NCBI RefSeq assembly: GCF_006439025.1
Contig: NZ_RCYZ01000001.1
Span: 806,001-870,000 of the forward strand
Source: Hymenobacter nivis
GTDB lineage: Bacteria; Bacteroidota; Bacteroidia; Cytophagales; Hymenobacteraceae
DNA length: 64,000 nucleotides
Reading direction: 5' to 3'
Shown: positions 26,822 to 36,076 of the stretch, piece by piece
How the letters are laid out: each line of letters begins with the position of its first letter
Position numbering within the stretch: the first letter of the stretch is position 1
Position numbers and translations under genes: made by a program
The notes under the pieces: model-generated
Databases searched by the model: none
What the model was told of the DNA's origin: nothing
Seen by the model: the letters and a program-made list of their open reading frames with translations, nothing else

Positions 26822-27748
26822 CTATAACACTTCTTTAACTACGTATAAAGGCCTATTACGAGCGGCATCGAGCCCCCGCCATACGTACTCGCCGATGACG
26901 CCCAGGGCTATCATCTGGAAGGCCGATACGAAGAGCAGCACCACCATGAGGGTGGTCCAGCCGGCCGGCTCGTTGGGGTGCACCAGCTTGAGGACGATGA
27001 CGTAAAGGCCGTAGAGAAAGGCGAGCAGGCCCAGGCCCAGGCCCACCACCGAAATGGCGCGGATGGGCACGAACGAGAACGAGACGAGCGAGTCGATCAG
27101 GAGGGTGATTTTTTTGGTGAGCGTCCAGCGCGAGCGGCCAATTTGGCGCTTGCGGCGGGTGTAAGGCAGGCTTACGTGCGCGAAGCCCAGCCACACCATC
27201 AGGTAGAACACGTTGGAGTTGCGCTCGTGCAGCTTGAGGATTTCGGTGGCCACCTGGCGGTCGAACAGGGCGTAGTCGAAGCCGCCGTCGGGGATGTTGC
27301 GCAGGGCCAGGCGCTTCATCAGCCAGTGGAATACCTTGGCTAGCCGCTCGCCCGCGCCAGTTTCCTCGCGCTCCTGCCGGTTGCCGATAACGAGCTTAAA
27401 GCCCTGCTGCCAGTGGCCGTACATCTGGGCCATGAGGGCGGGGGGGTCTTGTAAATCGGCGGTGATGATGGCCAGGCAATCGCCGGTAGCATAGGCCAGG
27501 CCGGCCACAATGGCGTTGTAAGAGCCCACGTTGCCAGCCAAATCCACGATGCGCAGGCGGCCAGGATATTGGGCCTGGGCCCGGCGCAGGGCCCCCAGGG
27601 TATCGTCGCCCGAGCCGTCGTTGACGAATACGTACTCGAAATCTACTTCGGGGCCAAAGTTGGCCTCGTTGGCCACCAGCTCGGCCACCGTCACCGGAAT
27701 ATTCTCCTCGTTGTAGTAGCAAGGAATGACAACGGAGAGCTTGGGCAT
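26822..27748 (-). CDS. Family 2 glycosyltransferase with C-terminal membrane helices (ArnC/GtrB-like)
   Basis: The 308-residue protein opens MPKLSVVIPCYYNEENIPVT. It has VFVNDGSGDDTL, IITADLQDPPALM (the DLQDPP metal site of polyprenyl-phosphate GT2 enzymes) and IGNRQEREETG. After the LTKKITLLIDSLVSFSF segment, two transmembrane helices span about residues 230-290, ending GEYVWRGLDAARNRPLYVV. That is the standard layout for enzymes that load undecaprenyl phosphate with a sugar at the inner membrane. It has a distant relative at 8716-7775. It may be transcribed apart from gmd, as it starts 92 bases after fdtB. Confidence 0.87.
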   Translation of the reverse strand: MPKLSVVIPCYYNEENIPVTVAELVANEANFGPEVDFEYVFVNDGSGDDTLGALRRAQAQYPGRLRIVDLAGNVGSYNAIVAGLAYATGDCLAIITADLQDPPALMAQMYGHWQQGFKLVIGNRQEREETGAGERLAKVFHWLMKRLALRNIPDGGFDYALFDRQVATEILKLHERNSNVFYLMVWLGFAHVSLPYTRRKRQIGRSRWTLTKKITLLIDSLVSFSFVPIRAISVVGLGLGLLAFLYGLYVIVLKLVHPNEPAGWTTLMVVLLFVSAFQMIALGVIGEYVWRGLDAARNRPLYVVKEVL

Positions 27749-27839
27749 GGGGTTTTCGGTTGCGGAAACGGGCGCGGCAGGTAGTTAACTAGTGGGCCCA
27801 AAGCCCCGCTGCCCGCACTTCAGCCGGCGCAAAACTGCT

Positions 27840-28949
27840 TCAAAATTGGCGAATGGCGGTGGCTACGGCCGCTACCTGGCCTTCCGTCATGCCCGGCCAC
27901 AGGGGCAGGCTGAGGCAGGTAGCGGCCAGGGCTTCGGCAATGGGCAGGGCCCCGGCGGCCAGCCCGAGCCCCGCGTAGGCAGGCTGGCGGTGCGGCGGCA
28001 CGGGGTAATGGATGAGCGTGCCGATGCCCTGCGCCGCCAGGTGCTGCTGCAATGCATCGCGGCGCGGGGTGTGCACCACGTAGAGGTGGTGCACGTGGGT
28101 GGCCCCGGGGGCCACGGCGGGCAGGCGCAGGCCGTCGAGGCCGGCCAGTTGCTGGCCGTACCAGGCGGCCAGCTGCCGGCGTTGGGCCGTCCAGGCGGCC
28201 AGGTGCCCGAGCTTTACGCGCAGCACGGCGGCCTGCAGCTCGTCGAGGCGGGAGTTGTAGCCGACGACCTCGTTGTGGTACTTGCGCGCCGAGCCGTAGT
28301 TGCGCAGCGTGCGCACCTGTTCGGCCAGGCCCGCGTCGGCGGTGGTAAGGGCCCCGGCGTCGCCGAGGGCCCCCAGGTTTTTGCCAGGGTAGAAGCTGGT
28401 GGCGTTCAGGGCCCCAAAGGTGCCGGTGAGCTGCCCGCCGAAGGCGGCACCCTGGGCCTGGGCGTTGTCTTCTACTACGTGCAGGCCGTGCTGCCGAGCG
28501 AACTGCATGATTTCGGGCATACGGCACGCCTGCCCGTAGAGGTGCACCGGCATAATGGCGCGGGTGCGCGGCGTGAGGGCCCCCGCCAGCCGCGCCGGGT
28601 CGAGGTTGCTGGTGGCGGGGTCGGGCTCGACGGGCACGGGCCGGGCCCCCACGTGCGTGACGGCCAGCCAGGTGGCGATGTAAGTATTGGAAGGCACCAG
28701 CACGTCGTCGCCGGGGCCCACGCCCAGGGCGCGCAGGGCCAGCGTCAGGGCATCGAGGCCGTTGGCCACGCCCACCGCGTGCGGCACCTGGTTGAAGGCC
28801 GCGTACTCGCGCTCGAAGGCCGCGACCTCATCGCCCAGCACGTACCAGGCCGAGTCGTAAACCCGGGCCACGGCGGCCAGCACTTCCTCACGCAGCGGCG
28901 CGTGCTGGGGCACAATCGAGAAAAAAGGAATCGGCAGGGGCCCGGGCAT
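27840..28949 (-). CDS. fdtB: dTDP-3-amino-3,6-dideoxy-sugar transaminase (FdtB-like)
   Basis: ATG 28949 (MPGPLPIPFFSIVPQHAPLR) is preferred over a GTG six codons upstream; it gives 369 residues. This PLP-dependent sugar aminotransferase has VGVANGLDALTLALRAL and VLVPSNTYIATWLAVT, D161 in VVEDNAQAQGA as pyridine contact and K190 in FYPGKNLGALGD as Schiff-base lysine. The NAQAQGA/FYPGKNLGALGD form is that of 3-aminotransferases such as FdtB and QdtB rather than WecE. The FdtA-like ketoisomerase upstream supports the role: 3-keto to 3-amino conversion on dTDP-6-deoxyhexose. Whether the product has the galacto or gluco configuration cannot be read from sequence. Confidence 0.82.
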   Translation of the reverse strand: MPGPLPIPFFSIVPQHAPLREEVLAAVARVYDSAWYVLGDEVAAFEREYAAFNQVPHAVGVANGLDALTLALRALGVGPGDDVLVPSNTYIATWLAVTHVGARPVPVEPDPATSNLDPARLAGALTPRTRAIMPVHLYGQACRMPEIMQFARQHGLHVVEDNAQAQGAAFGGQLTGTFGALNATSFYPGKNLGALGDAGALTTADAGLAEQVRTLRNYGSARKYHNEVVGYNSRLDELQAAVLRVKLGHLAAWTAQRRQLAAWYGQQLAGLDGLRLPAVAPGATHVHHLYVVHTPRRDALQQHLAAQGIGTLIHYPVPPHRQPAYAGLGLAAGALPIAEALAATCLSLPLWPGMTEGQVAAVATAIRQF

Positions 28950-28992
28950 GGTGCAAGCAGCGACCACCGGCGTAGCCTGCCGGCGGCCCGGG

Positions 28993-29000
28993 CAAAGATA
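28993..29000 (-). promoter_or_regulatory. Possible -7 box for fdtB
   Basis: The minus strand reads TATCTTTG (TAnnTTTG) about 44 bases before ATG 28949. There is no TTTG-like -33, and it lies just beyond the fdtA stop, so fdtB may also be read through from fdtA. Confidence 0.28.
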
Positions 29001-29009
29001 GGCCCTCCC

Positions 29010-29429
29010 CTACCCCGGGCGCCCCAGCGCCCGGAACTGGTCGTAGTCGCGGATGTAGTCGGCTTCGTCGTAGGGCAGCGAGGCCAGCACCAGCTGCACC
29101 GCCGAGTGCGAGTACTGCATGGTGTGCCACATGCGCGGCGGCACGTAGAGGCCCACGTGGGGGTCTTCGAGCCGGAAGGTCTTCAGGGCCCCCGCCGCCG
29201 TTTCGGTAACGACGGTGATGCGCCCGGCCACGGCCACCAGCACCTGCTCGGTGCGGTGGTGGGCGTGGCGGCCCCGCACAATGCTCTCGGGGGTGTAATA
29301 CGTCCAGAATACGCGCTGCACGGCGAAGGGCAAGGCCAGCCCGGGCCCCTCGGCCACCGAGATGTAGCCAATGTTAGGGGCCCCCAGCTTGGGCAGCGTG
29401 ATGAGGTAAGGATCGGCGAAAGCAGGCAT
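29010..29429 (-). CDS. fdtA: dTDP-4-keto-6-deoxyglucose 3,4-ketoisomerase (FdtA/WxcM-like cupin)
   Basis: This 139-residue single-domain cupin contains SIVRGRHAHHRTEQVLVAVA, the His-rich block of sugar 3,4-ketoisomerases, then YVPPRMWHTMQYSHSA and LASLPYDEADYIRDY, a tail shared by FdtA, QdtA and the WxcM C-terminal domain. It moves the keto group of dTDP-4-keto-6-deoxyglucose from C4 to C3, producing the substrate for FdtB, encoded next. FdtA versus QdtA (galacto versus gluco product) is not resolved by the motifs I can see. A terminator hairpin separates it from uxs upstream. Confidence 0.85.
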   Translation of the reverse strand: MPAFADPYLITLPKLGAPNIGYISVAEGPGLALPFAVQRVFWTYYTPESIVRGRHAHHRTEQVLVAVAGRITVVTETAAGALKTFRLEDPHVGLYVPPRMWHTMQYSHSAVQLVLASLPYDEADYIRDYDQFRALGRPG

Positions 29430-29435
29430 GGCGCA

Positions 29436-29473
29436 ACAAAAAAAGCGGGAACGGCTTGGCGCCGCTCCCGCTT
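29436..29473 (-). terminator. Rho-independent terminator after uxs
   Basis: On the minus strand AAGCGGGA pairs with TCCCGCTT at the base, CGGC with GCCG inside, and a run of seven T follows. It sits 22 bases beyond the uxs stop and just before fdtA. Confidence 0.75.
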
Positions 29474-29494
29474 CAAAATAACTACCCGGGGGCC

Positions 29495-30442
29495 CTATTT
29501 CACGTGCTCCTTGAAATACTCCAGGGTGCGGCGCAGGCCCTCGGCCCGGTCTACCTTGGGCTCCCAGCCCAGAATTTCCTTGGCCTTGGTGATGTCGGGC
29601 TTGCGCTTCATCGGATCGTTTTCGGGCAGCGCCTGGTAGGTGGGCTTGAACTCGACGCCGGTGAGGCGGGCAATTTCTTCACCGAATTCCTTGATGGTGA
29701 TTTCCGACGGGTTGCCGATGTTCACCGGCATGTGGTAGTCGCTGAGCAGCAGGCGGTAAATGCCTTCCACCAGGTCGTCCACGTAGCAGAACGAGCGGGT
29801 CTGCGAGCCGTCGCCGAACACGGTCAGGTTCTCACCGCGCAGGGCCTGCGAGAGGAACGCCGGCAGCACGCGGCCGTCGTCGAGGCGCATCCGGGGCCCG
29901 TAGGTGTTGAAGATGCGGATGATGCGGGTTTCCAGGCCGTGGTGGTTGTGGTAGGCCATCGTGATGGCCTCCTGGAAGCGCTTGGCCTCGTCGTAGCAGC
30001 CGCGGGGCCCCACGGGGTTCACGTTGCCCCAGTACTCCTCCACTTGGGGGTGCACTTCTGGGTCGCCGTACACTTCCGAGGTGCTGGCAATCAGCATCCG
30101 GGCGCCCTTCACGCGAGCCAGGCCCAGCAGGTTGTGGGTACCCAGCGAGCCCACTTTCAGGGTCTGGATCGGAATTTTCAGGTAGTCAATCGGCGAGGCC
30201 GGCGAAGCAAAGTGTAGGATGTAATCCAGCTTGCCGGGTACGAACACGAACTTGCTGACGTCGGCGTTGTGGAATTCAAAGTCCTTGTTACCGAACAGGT
30301 GCTCAATGTTTTGGAGCGACCCGGTAATCAGGTTGTCCATCGCAATGACGTGGTAGCCTTCGGCCAGGAACCGGTCACAGAGGTGCGACCCCAGGAAGCC
30401 CGCCCCACCAGTGATGAGGATGCGTTTTTTTTCTTCAGCCAT
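29495..30442 (-). CDS. uxs: UDP-glucuronate decarboxylase (UDP-xylose synthase)
   Basis: The 315-residue enzyme has [20 protein letters not shown] (GxxGxxG at residues 12-18), [20 protein letters not shown], the block that defines UXS proteins, [15 protein letters not shown] and [12 protein letters not shown], with catalytic Y150 and K154. [12 protein letters not shown] and [18 protein letters not shown] are also diagnostic. It oxidises and decarboxylates UDP-glucuronate to UDP-xylose. Ugd, which makes UDP-glucuronate, is encoded directly upstream across a 103-base gap full of AGCTGTTAGC repeats. Confidence 0.94.
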   Translation of the reverse strand: MAEEKKRILITGGAGFLGSHLCDRFLAEGYHVIAMDNLITGSLQNIEHLFGNKDFEFHNADVSKFVFVPGKLDYILHFASPASPIDYLKIPIQTLKVGSLGTHNLLGLARVKGARMLIASTSEVYGDPEVHPQVEEYWGNVNPVGPRGCYDEAKRFQEAITMAYHNHHGLETRIIRIFNTYGPRMRLDDGRVLPAFLSQALRGENLTVFGDGSQTRSFCYVDDLVEGIYRLLLSDYHMPVNIGNPSEITIKEFGEEIARLTGVEFKPTYQALPENDPMKRKPDITKAKEILGWEPKVDRAEGLRRTLEYFKEHVK

Positions 30443-30451
30443 TTTAAGTTG

Positions 30452-30540
30452 AGCTGTTAGCTAATAGCTGCTAGCTGTTAGCTTCTTTTGAAGAAGTAGT
30501 AAGTAATAACGAAGAGCTAACGGCTAGCAGCTGTTAGCCA
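30452..30540. repeat. AGCTGTTAGC-type inverted repeat between ugd and uxs
   Basis: The left part reads GAGCTGTTAGCTAATAGCTG and CTAGCTGTTAGCTTCTT; the right part reads AAGAGCTAACGGCTAGCAGC and TGTTAGCC. The two halves are near reverse complements, and each is itself built of short GCTGTTAGC/GCTAATAGC units. It fills most of the ugd-uxs gap and would form a long hairpin in the transcript. Confidence 0.65.
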
Positions 30541-30545
30541 ATAAC

Positions 30546-31886
30546 TTAGATTGCGGGCTCCTTGTGGTCGGTTTTCACGCCGATGCAGTGGTAGGCAAAG
30601 CCCAGCTCGTTCAGCTCCTTAGCTTCGTAGATGTTGCGGCCGTCGAAGATGGCTTTTTGCTTCATCAAGCGGGCCACCACATTAAAGTTCGGCACCCGGA
30701 AATCGGGCCATTCCGTCACCACCAGCAGGGCATCGGCGTCGATCAAGGCGTCAAACTCGTCTTTGGCGTAGGCAATCCGGTCGCCCAGGCTGTGCTTGGC
30801 TTCGGGCATGGCCACCGGGTCGTAAGCCGTCACGGTGCAGCCGGCGGCGAGCAGCTTCTCGATGATAACCAGCGAGGGCGCTTCGCGCATGTCGTCGGTC
30901 TTGGGCTTGAAGCTGAGGCCCCACACGGCAATGTGCAGGCCGCGCAGTTCGCCCTTGAAGTGGCGGCTCAGCTTATCGAACAGCACCGATTTCTGGGCGT
31001 CGTTCACCGATTCTACGGCCCGCAGTACCTGCATGTCGTAGCCGTTTTCCTGGGCTGTTTTGATCAGTGCCTTTACGTCTTTCGGGAAGCACGACCCGCC
31101 GTAGCCGATGCCGGGGTAGATAAACTTGGTACCAATGCGGGCGTCGGAGCCAATGCCGCGGCGCACCATGTTCACGTCGGCCCCCATGATTTCGCAGAGG
31201 TTAGCCACGTCATTCATGAACGATATTTTCGTAGCCAGCATCGAGTTGGCTGCATATTTCGTCATTTCAGCCGACGGAATATCCATGAAAATAATCGGGT
31301 GGCCGTTGAGCAGGAACGGCTTGTAGAGCTTGGTCATCACCTCTTCGGCACGCTCCGATGAGATGCCCACCACAATGCGGTCGGGCTTCAGGAAGTCGTC
31401 AATGGCCGCCCCTTCTTTCAGGAACTCGGGGTTGGAAGCCACGTCAAACTCCACCGTTGCGCCGCGCTTTTGCAGGGCCTGCTCCAACTCGGTGCGCACT
31501 TTGGCGGCCGTGCCCACGGGCACGGTGCTTTTGGTTACCACCACGCAATAGTCGTCGATGTTTTCGCCGATGCCGCGGGCCACGGCCAGCACGTATTTCA
31601 GGTCAGCTGAGCCATCTTCGCCGGGCGGGGTGCCCACCGCGATGAAGGCCACGTCGCAGCCCTTAATGGCTTCGCTCAAGTTGGTTGAAAAATGCAAGCG
31701 GCCTTTCTCGACGTTGCGCGACACCATTTCCTCCAGGCCCGGCTCGTAGATGGGCAGGATGCCGTTGTGGAGGTTATCGATTTTTTTCTGGTCGATGTCG
31801 ATGCAGGTCACGTCGATGCCTACTTCGGCAAAGCACGTACCCGTCACCAGGCCGACATAGCCAGTGCCTACTACTGCAATCTTCAT
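30546..31886 (-). CDS. ugd: UDP-glucose 6-dehydrogenase
   Basis: The 446-residue protein opens MKIAVVGTGYVGLVTGTCFA with the NAD-binding GxGxxG. The middle block has VVTKSTVPVGTA, ASNPEFLKEGAAIDDF and YAANSMLATKISFMN. At about residue 260, GYGGSCFPKDVKAL holds the catalytic Cys that forms the thioester intermediate. The C-terminal domain has WGLSFKPKTDDMREAPSL. It oxidises UDP-glucose twice to UDP-glucuronate, which the downstream uxs converts to UDP-xylose. The length is normal. A strong -7 box lies upstream. Confidence 0.96.
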   Translation of the reverse strand: MKIAVVGTGYVGLVTGTCFAEVGIDVTCIDIDQKKIDNLHNGILPIYEPGLEEMVSRNVEKGRLHFSTNLSEAIKGCDVAFIAVGTPPGEDGSADLKYVLAVARGIGENIDDYCVVVTKSTVPVGTAAKVRTELEQALQKRGATVEFDVASNPEFLKEGAAIDDFLKPDRIVVGISSERAEEVMTKLYKPFLLNGHPIIFMDIPSAEMTKYAANSMLATKISFMNDVANLCEIMGADVNMVRRGIGSDARIGTKFIYPGIGYGGSCFPKDVKALIKTAQENGYDMQVLRAVESVNDAQKSVLFDKLSRHFKGELRGLHIAVWGLSFKPKTDDMREAPSLVIIEKLLAAGCTVTAYDPVAMPEAKHSLGDRIAYAKDEFDALIDADALLVVTEWPDFRVPNFNVVARLMKQKAIFDGRNIYEAKELNELGFAYHCIGVKTDHKEPAI

Positions 31887-31952
31887 TTTAATTGGTTAAG
31901 GTTTAACATTCGGAATTATAAAGAACTAAGCAACGCCCTTAGAATGGGCCAA

Positions 31953-31960
31953 CAAAGGTA
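31953..31960 (-). promoter_or_regulatory. Likely -7 box for ugd-uxs
   Basis: The minus strand reads TACCTTTG, an exact match to TAnnTTTG, about 65 bases before the ugd ATG and partly inside the asnB-ugd gap. The -33 position 19 bases upstream reads CGTT, so only half the promoter is well matched. Confidence 0.45.
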
Positions 31961-31968
31961 TTCATCTA

Positions 31969-33873
31969 TTATAGCATATAACGCTTCCACCACGTCTGAA
32001 ATACGATAAGGGCCCAAATGCGGGCGTGGACGTCGCCCGGGCTGCGCGAAAAAAGCTGGGCCTTGAGCTGGCGCACCGCCTCGACGTCGAAAATGCCCTG
32101 GCTCGCCACGAACTCGTCGGCTAGCAGGTCGTTTTCGATGAGGGGGCGTAGCTCGTTGCGCATCCACTTCAACAGGGGCACTTCGAAGCCGTGCTTGGGA
32201 CGGTCGTAAAGCTCGGTCGGCAACTCCGCCCGAAAGGCGTCCTGCACGATTTTTTTCTTCATCGCGCTATCCACCTTGCTGCTGACGGGCAGCGAGAAGG
32301 CAAAGTCCACCACCTTGTAGTCGAGGAACGGGGTGCGAACCTCCAGCGAGTTCGCCATGCTCATCATGTCCACTTTCGTGAGCATATCGTAGGGCAATAC
32401 CAGGGTCATGTCGGTGAGCAGCACCTCGTTGAGGTCGCCGTCGGCGTGCAGGTTTTCCAGGATGTCCTTGCGGCGCTTCTCGGCCAGCTTCTTACCTATT
32501 TTCTGGCGGCTGGCGGGGCTGAGCAGGGCCCGGGCATCCTTCTCGGAGGCGAAGGTGGCCCAGTCCCAGTAGCGGTCCTTCACGCCGGACAACATGCCGC
32601 GCGAGAAGCGCTGGAGCTGGCGCACCTTGTTGCCAAAGAAGCCGTTGCGCGACTTCGGCAGCGCGTCCCATAGGAAGTTCAGGCCCGTCACGGCTTCGGC
32701 CTTGAAGCCGCCCTGACGCACCTTGAACTCGCCCATGTGCTTATTGTAGCCCCCAAAAATCTCGTCGGCCCCGTCGCCGCTCAGCGCCACGGTCACCTGC
32801 TGGCGCGTGCGCTGGCTCAGGATGTACACGGCCAGAGCCGAAGAATCGGCAAACGGCTCATCGAGGTAGTCCAGCATATCGTGCAGGTGCTCGTACAAGT
32901 CGTTGTTGGTGAGGGAAAAGACCGTATGGTTGGTCTTGTGCCGGGCCGCCACCAGGTTGGCGTATTTGGTTTCGTCGAAGAAGGGCTCGTCTTTGAAGCC
33001 GATGCTGAACGTGCTCAGGTGCGGGGTGTGGCGGGCGGCCAGGGCCGTAATGACGCTCGAGTCGATGCCGCCGCTCAGGAAGGCCCCCAGGGGCACGTCG
33101 GCCACGAGGCGGCGCTGCACGGCGCCGTCCATCAGCTCGACTAGCTTTTTCTGCTGCTGCTCGTAGCTGAGCTTGTTTTTGGCAACCTTCTTGGGATCGT
33201 ATGGAATCTTGTACCAAGCCTTGCCCACCACCTTGCCGTCCTTCACGTACAAATAATGGCCGGGCAACAATTTCTTCACGCCTTTAAAAATACTGGCGGG
33301 CCCGGGGATGTAGTTGAGCTGCAAATACTGGCTCAGCGCCACGTAATCAATTTTGCGCGGCACGCCCAAAGCCAGCATCGACTTCATCTCCGAAGCGAAA
33401 AACAGCTGGTCTTCGTCGCGGTACACCAGCAGGGGCTTCACGCCGTACCGGTCGCGGGCAATGAAAAGCGAATTTTCCTCTTTGTCGTAGATGGCAAAGC
33501 CGAAAAAGCCGTTCAGCTTTTTGATGAAGCTGCGGCCCTCGGTGATGTAGAGCTGGAGGATAACTTCGGTGTCGGTTTGCGAGTGAAACCGGCAGCCTTT
33601 TTTGATCAATTTCTCGCGTAGCTCGCGGTAATTGAAGATTTCACCGTTGAACACGATGGTGTATCGGCCGGCCTCGTCGGTCATCGGCTGGTTGCCGTCG
33701 GCCGACAAATCGAGGATGGCCAGGCGGCGAAAACCCAGCCCGCACTGGTCGTACACGAAATGGCCCTGCGAGTCGGGCCCGCGGCGGACAATGGCGTCGG
33801 TGGATGCCTGCAAGCGCGTCAGCGACTGGCGGCCGGCATCAGAAAAGGCAAAAACTCCGGTAATTCCACACAT
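31969..33873 (-). CDS. asnB: Asparagine synthetase, glutamine-hydrolysing
   Basis: The start is fixed at ATG 33873 because the protein must begin MCGITGVF: Cys2, exposed after Met removal, is the glutaminase nucleophile. Longer frames upstream would abolish this. The N-terminal amidotransferase domain runs to about residue 210 with RGPDSQGHF and FNGEIFNYREL. The synthetase domain has the pyrophosphate loop SGGIDSS at 267-273 and ALSGDGADEIFGGYNKH. At 634 residues it is a normal AsnB. Its position in a polysaccharide locus is common, and paralogues there can amidate sugar acids; with ugd adjacent, amidation of a glucuronate residue is conceivable but unproven. Confidence 0.92.
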   Translation of the reverse strand: MCGITGVFAFSDAGRQSLTRLQASTDAIVRRGPDSQGHFVYDQCGLGFRRLAILDLSADGNQPMTDEAGRYTIVFNGEIFNYRELREKLIKKGCRFHSQTDTEVILQLYITEGRSFIKKLNGFFGFAIYDKEENSLFIARDRYGVKPLLVYRDEDQLFFASEMKSMLALGVPRKIDYVALSQYLQLNYIPGPASIFKGVKKLLPGHYLYVKDGKVVGKAWYKIPYDPKKVAKNKLSYEQQQKKLVELMDGAVQRRLVADVPLGAFLSGGIDSSVITALAARHTPHLSTFSIGFKDEPFFDETKYANLVAARHKTNHTVFSLTNNDLYEHLHDMLDYLDEPFADSSALAVYILSQRTRQQVTVALSGDGADEIFGGYNKHMGEFKVRQGGFKAEAVTGLNFLWDALPKSRNGFFGNKVRQLQRFSRGMLSGVKDRYWDWATFASEKDARALLSPASRQKIGKKLAEKRRKDILENLHADGDLNEVLLTDMTLVLPYDMLTKVDMMSMANSLEVRTPFLDYKVVDFAFSLPVSSKVDSAMKKKIVQDAFRAELPTELYDRPKHGFEVPLLKWMRNELRPLIENDLLADEFVASQGIFDVEAVRQLKAQLFSRSPGDVHARIWALIVFQTWWKRYML

Positions 33874-33996
33874 AAGCTGTGGACGAAAGTACGCACGGCC
33901 GGCGGTTGGGGCCCCAACGCGGCGCAAAACCTGCGCCGCAACCCGCGCCCGGCGAAGGCAGTACACCCGGCAGTTTCCACCCATTTTCCCTACCCT

Positions 33997-34440
33997 ATGA
34001 ATTCCGCCGACGCCACCCTCGACCAACAATTCCAAGCCGCCGTGGAGCGGGTGAACAACCTGCCGCCCGACGCCGCTGCCGCTCAGATGACTGACCTCTA
34101 CGGCCTATACAAGCAAGCCACCGACGGCGATGTGGACATGCAGGGCGACGCCGTGGCCGCCGATGAGGCCACCGAAGCCAGCGGCCCCGGCGGCCTCTCG
34201 CAGGGCCAGTGGGACTCCTGGAACAAGTACAAGGGTACGCCCCAGGAGGAAGCCAAGCGCCAGTACGTGGCCCGCGCCGCCGAAGCCGCTGGGGGCCCCG
34301 CCGGGGCCGCCCCCGCCCAAACCGTGCCCACCGACGGCCGCACCGGTGCCCCCGCCCCCACCGACCACGGCGGCCTGCGCGGCGATATCACCGAAGGGGC
34401 CCCGTACGGCGGCGAGGATACGTTGAAGGACGCCCAGTAG
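33997..34440 (+). CDS. Acyl-CoA-binding protein with an inserted acidic loop
   Basis: Started at ATG 33997, the 147-residue protein matches the ACBP fold: LDQQFQAAVERVNNLP (helix 1), MTDLYGLYKQATDGDVD at 31-47 (the YGLYKQAT signature) and QWDSWNKYKGTPQEEAKRQY at 71-90. Known ACBPs are about 86-90 residues and bind long-chain acyl-CoA in the cytoplasm. Here about 15 extra residues, acidic and Ala/Gly-rich (roughly 50-66), sit in the loop before the WDSW block, and a Pro/Ala-rich tail of about 50 residues follows the domain. A 67-base palindrome ends the gene. Confidence 0.88.
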   Translation: MNSADATLDQQFQAAVERVNNLPPDAAAAQMTDLYGLYKQATDGDVDMQGDAVAADEATEASGPGGLSQGQWDSWNKYKGTPQEEAKRQYVARAAEAAGGPAGAAPAQTVPTDGRTGAPAPTDHGGLRGDITEGAPYGGEDTLKDAQ

Positions 34441-34447
34441 CCTCACC

Positions 34448-34514
34448 AGGGCCCCTGACGAACATGGCCCCGTTCTGCACTGTGCAGAACGGGGCCATGT
34501 TCGTCAGGGGCCCT
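34448..34514. terminator. Perfect 67-base palindrome between convergent genes
   Basis: Two 33-base arms (34448-34480 and 34482-34514) are exact reverse complements around a single T. The left arm begins AGGGCCCCTGACGAACATGG. It starts 8 bases after the ACBP stop and ends 22 bases before the glcD-like stop, so it probably terminates transcription from both sides. A one-base centre and 33 perfect pairs are unusual for a simple terminator, and no T-run follows. Confidence 0.7.
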
Positions 34515-34535
34515 AAAGTGGTAGCAATGGGCCGG

Positions 34536-35948
<1,413 letters not shown>

Positions 35949-36062
35949 GGGTCGTAAAAGAAAGATGAGATTTTGCAGTTAGGTGATTGGTTGCTAGCAA
36001 CAATCGGCAGCAAAGGATGGCACCAGCGGCGCAAATGTCTTACTCCAAACGGCGAATAAAAG

Positions 36063-36070
36063 TATATTTG
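36063..36070 (+). promoter_or_regulatory. Possible -7 box of the NlpC/P60 gene
   Basis: TATATTTG matches TAnnTTTG and ends six bases before ATG 36077. A transcript starting the usual distance downstream would begin at or beside the start codon, so the mRNA could be leaderless. The -33 position reads TTAC, a partial match. Confidence 0.4.
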
Positions 36071-36076
36071 CGGCCG

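Noticed and set aside
27792-29639. Long plus-strand frame of 615 codons
   Set aside because: It is antisense to fdtB and fdtA, whose motifs are unmistakable. Long shadow frames are expected in high-GC DNA.
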